A stretch of DNA of 6,513 nucleotides from Chloroflexota bacterium. Its GTDB lineage: Bacteria; Chloroflexota; Limnocylindria; Limnocylindrales; CSP1-4. The stretch spans positions 1-6,513 of the forward strand of contig JAJYJR010000340.1 in assembly GCA_021789355.1 (NCBI GenBank), read 5' to 3'. A model generated the notes under the pieces. It worked only from the letters and a program-made list of their open reading frames with translations, was not told the origin of the DNA and did no database searches. Each line of letters starts with the position of its first letter. The stretch's first letter is position 1. Shown here piece by piece: positions 4,756-6,513 of the stretch. Position numbers and translations under genes: made by a program.

Positions 4756-4756
4756 T
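4751..4756 (+). promoter_or_regulatory. -10 box TAAAGT for the ATPase operon
   Basis: TAAAGT matches four of six consensus positions. It stands 6 nt before the ATG at 4763, so the transcript would begin at or next to the start codon. No good -35 is at the normal distance. The only GGAG (4747-4750) is 12 nt from the ATG, too far for a typical ribosome-binding site, which also favours leaderless translation. Confidence 0.45.
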
Positions 4757-4762
4757 CCGCCG

Positions 4763-6277
4763 ATGGCAGTCTACGACTTCGAGAGCATCGTCCGTTTCCG
4801 AGACCGCGAGGACGAACTCGCCGCGCTCCGCACGTGGTTCGACAAGACCGAGGAGCGACGGGCCCTGGCGATCTTCGGGCGGCGGCGTGTTGGCAAGTCG
4901 TGGCTGTTCCGAGCCTTCGCCCACGGTCGCGAGGCGGACATCTTCGTCGCGACGACTCGGGATCTTGCTGACCAGTTGGCGACGTTCGCGCGCGTGCTCG
5001 AGCGCGATGGCGAACGGCCTGACCTGCCCGACATCGAGACGTTCTTCCGACTCCTCTACGGGCGAGCTCGGGGAGAGAGCCGGCTTGCGATCATCGACGA
5101 GCTGCCCAACCTCCTGCGCGTGGACCGGGCTCTCCCGTCGACCCTTCTCAAGGTCATGGAGGAGGAGGCGGCCGGCTCGAAGCTGAAGCTCATCGTGACC
5201 GGCAGCCATGTCGGCATGATGGAGCGCCTGTTCGCGGAGCGAGAACCACTCCATGACCGAGTCCAGCCGCTGCGCATGCGGCCGCTCGACTTCTGGAACG
5301 CCAGGCTCCTGCTGGGCGATGGGCCTGCGGACCGTCTGCTGACAGCGTTCGGCATCGCGGGTGGCATGCCCCGCTACCTGGCGGAGCTCGCCGGAGCCAC
5401 CGACCCTGTCGCGAGACTGGCCGAGCTTTCGCTCGATCCGCTCGGCCCCCTCTTCGACGAACCGCGGGCGATTCTCGGCCAGGAGCTCGAGGCCCCGGCC
5501 GTTCACTTCAGCCTGCTGTCGGCACTGGCGGTGGGGCCGGCCGGCTATGGAGACATCCAGAAACGCTCGCGCGTCGACTACGACAAGGTCGGTCGCTACC
5601 TGTCGACTCTCGAAGCGCTCGGGCTGGTGACCCCGCGCTTCCCCGTGACGGACCCAGGGCGGGTGAGCCACTCTCGGCTCTACGCGCTGTCGGATGGATT
5701 CCTCCGCTTCTGGTTCCGCTACGTGTTCCCGTTCCAGGCAGACCTGGAGGCTGGGCTCGACCCGCAGGTCGTGATCGAGAACGAGATCCTGCCGACCCTG
5801 GCGAGCCACCTGGCCCCGACCATCGAGGACATCGCGCGGGAGTGGGTGCGACGAGCTCGGATCGTCAATGCGACCCGGGTGGGCGCCTGGTGGGGGCCGG
5901 CCCTCGATGAGTTCCGCCGGACGAACGAGCGGTCGAGCGAGGAGATCGACATCGTCGGGATGCGGGGCAAGCAGGTCGTGCTGGTCGGCGAGGTTCGATG
6001 GCGTTCGGACCCGATGGACATCGGAATCCTGGGCGAGCTGGAACGCTTCAAGCTCCCGGCCCTCGCTCAGGTCACCGGGATCAAGGTCGGACGCCCGGTC
6101 GTCGTTCTGGTCAGCAGATCCGGCTTCACCCCGGGGCTGATGGAGGTCGCGCATCGGGAGGGGCGGATCGTCCTCGTCGACCCAGAGACGATGGCTCAAC
6201 CACCAACGGCAGGATGGCAGGAACCCAACCTCCGTCCGCTTGAGCCGACTACACAAGATGCGACGATCGGAACGTAG
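4763..6277 (+). CDS. archaeal-type AAA ATPase (ATPase_2) with DUF234 C-terminal domain
   Basis: 504 residues. The P-loop domain has Walker A GRRRVGKS (39-46), Walker B LAIIDE (108-113), sensor LIVTGS (143-148) and the GGMPRYL motif (200-206) common to this family. A winged-helix region follows at about 245-300. LYALSDGFLRFWFRYVFP (307-324) is the usual entry to the DUF234 domain. That domain ends with EEIDIVG (393-399) and VLVGEVRW (406-413), a PD-(D/E)XK-like signature with E394, D396 and E410, but with arginine at 412 where the lysine of ExK is expected. Such ATPases are spread widely in archaea and bacteria, and their role is not settled; nuclease activity here is doubtful given K-to-R. 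The gene follows a repeat operator and is followed after 2 bp by a winged-helix gene, so the two probably form an operon. The start is the ATG set by the upstream -10 and the family N-terminus (FRDRExEL). Confidence 0.92.
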   Translation: MAVYDFESIVRFRDREDELAALRTWFDKTEERRALAIFGRRRVGKSWLFRAFAHGREADIFVATTRDLADQLATFARVLERDGERPDLPDIETFFRLLYGRARGESRLAIIDELPNLLRVDRALPSTLLKVMEEEAAGSKLKLIVTGSHVGMMERLFAEREPLHDRVQPLRMRPLDFWNARLLLGDGPADRLLTAFGIAGGMPRYLAELAGATDPVARLAELSLDPLGPLFDEPRAILGQELEAPAVHFSLLSALAVGPAGYGDIQKRSRVDYDKVGRYLSTLEALGLVTPRFPVTDPGRVSHSRLYALSDGFLRFWFRYVFPFQADLEAGLDPQVVIENEILPTLASHLAPTIEDIAREWVRRARIVNATRVGAWWGPALDEFRRTNERSSEEIDIVGMRGKQVVLVGEVRWRSDPMDIGILGELERFKLPALAQVTGIKVGRPVVVLVSRSGFTPGLMEVAHREGRIVLVDPETMAQPPTAGWQEPNLRPLEPTTQDATIGT

Positions 6278-6279
6278 CA

Positions 6280-6513
6280 ATGCGTACACTGGACGAACTT
6301 CCGACCGCACTCGGCGTCCGCGCCCTGACCGCCCTGGGCCAGGCGCCTGATGGACTCCGCCTGTCCGCGATCGCCGACGCGCCCCAGGCCCCTCTGGCCT
6401 CCGTCGACGCAGCAGCCGGCCGACTCGCCGCCGCCAGCCTGGTGCACCGCTCCGCGGATCGCCGCTACCGGCTCGGCACGACGCCGCAGGTCGACCTGCT
6501 CGTGCGACTCGGC
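6280..6513 (+). CDS. winged-helix DNA-binding protein, N-terminal part only
   Basis: 78 codons are open to the right edge. The ATG is 2 bp after the ATPase stop, and GGAA (6269-6272) 7 nt upstream may serve as a weak ribosome-binding site. The sequence reads as a winged helix: helix 1 (about 9-20), helix 2 LRLSAIADA (26-34), recognition helix about 38-52 (LASVDAAAGRLAAASLV), and a wing ending RRYRLG (61-66). This resembles the DNA-binding halves of IclR- or MarR-like regulators, or the N-terminal helix domains of some antitoxins and nucleotidyltransferases. What follows the domain is outside the window. Tight spacing implies co-translation with the ATPase, making it the natural candidate to bind the operator at 4723-4755. 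Confidence 0.7.
   Translation, partial: MRTLDELPTALGVRALTALGQAPDGLRLSAIADAPQAPLASVDAAAGRLAAASLVHRSADRRYRLGTTPQVDLLVRLG

Noticed and set aside
4730..6310. 526-codon minus-strand open frame opposite the DUF234 ATPase
   Set aside because: Antisense to a gene with complete ATPase motifs; composition is that of a mirrored GC-rich coding frame, with no domain seen.

Overview
This is a GC-rich window from a bacterium that looks like a soil or aquatic actinobacterium or Chloroflexota member. The assignment rests only on base composition, protein style and scarcity of Shine-Dalgarno sites. No rRNA, tRNA or housekeeping gene is present to fix the taxon. The content is typical of an accessory 'defence/toxin-antitoxin' stretch: short self-contained regulatory or nuclease-like modules, each with its own repeat-type operator, separated by repeat-filled non-coding DNA.

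Left part (1-2047). A minus-strand AAA ATPase of the DUF4143 type with a C-terminal PD-(D/E)XK-like motif occupies 91-1503. Its upstream region (1526-1602) carries near-palindromic operator-like sites repeated at exactly 32 bp. A possible next minus-strand gene starts at 16 and leaves the window. Beyond the operators, about 450 bp of non-coding DNA carries copy 1 of a dispersed composite repeat (about 1750-1985).

Middle part (2048-4173). A strong sigma70-like promoter fires what looks like a leaderless mRNA for a 112-aa ribbon-helix-helix protein (2095-2433). It is followed by a Fic-domain protein (2548-3210), giving a probable antitoxin/toxin pair. Between them lies a 20-bp tandem repeat array that contains the antitoxin stop codon at one end and the Fic ribosome-binding site and GTG start at the other. 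It looks like an expansion of an ancestral stop/start overlap. Next comes a 260-aa HTH (XRE) protein fused to a PD-(D/E)XK-like domain (3391-4173), with its own 22-bp direct-repeat operator candidate.

Right part (4174-6513). About 590 bp of non-coding DNA holds copy 2 of the composite repeat (about 4166-4475), in the same orientation as copy 1, then hexamer and 14-bp minisatellites. The two copies bracket the RHH-Fic-XRE cassette. A second ATPase, of the archaeal ATPase_2/DUF234 type (4763-6277), follows a CTTTAC/GTAAAG operator and a -10 box placed for leaderless transcription. It is followed after 2 bp by a truncated winged-helix gene (6280 to the edge), probably its operon partner.

The genes do not form one pathway. 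They read as several independent, probably autoregulated modules (two ATPase modules, one RHH-Fic pair, one HTH-nuclease-like protein). Repeats flank the central modules and may have helped to move or shuffle them.
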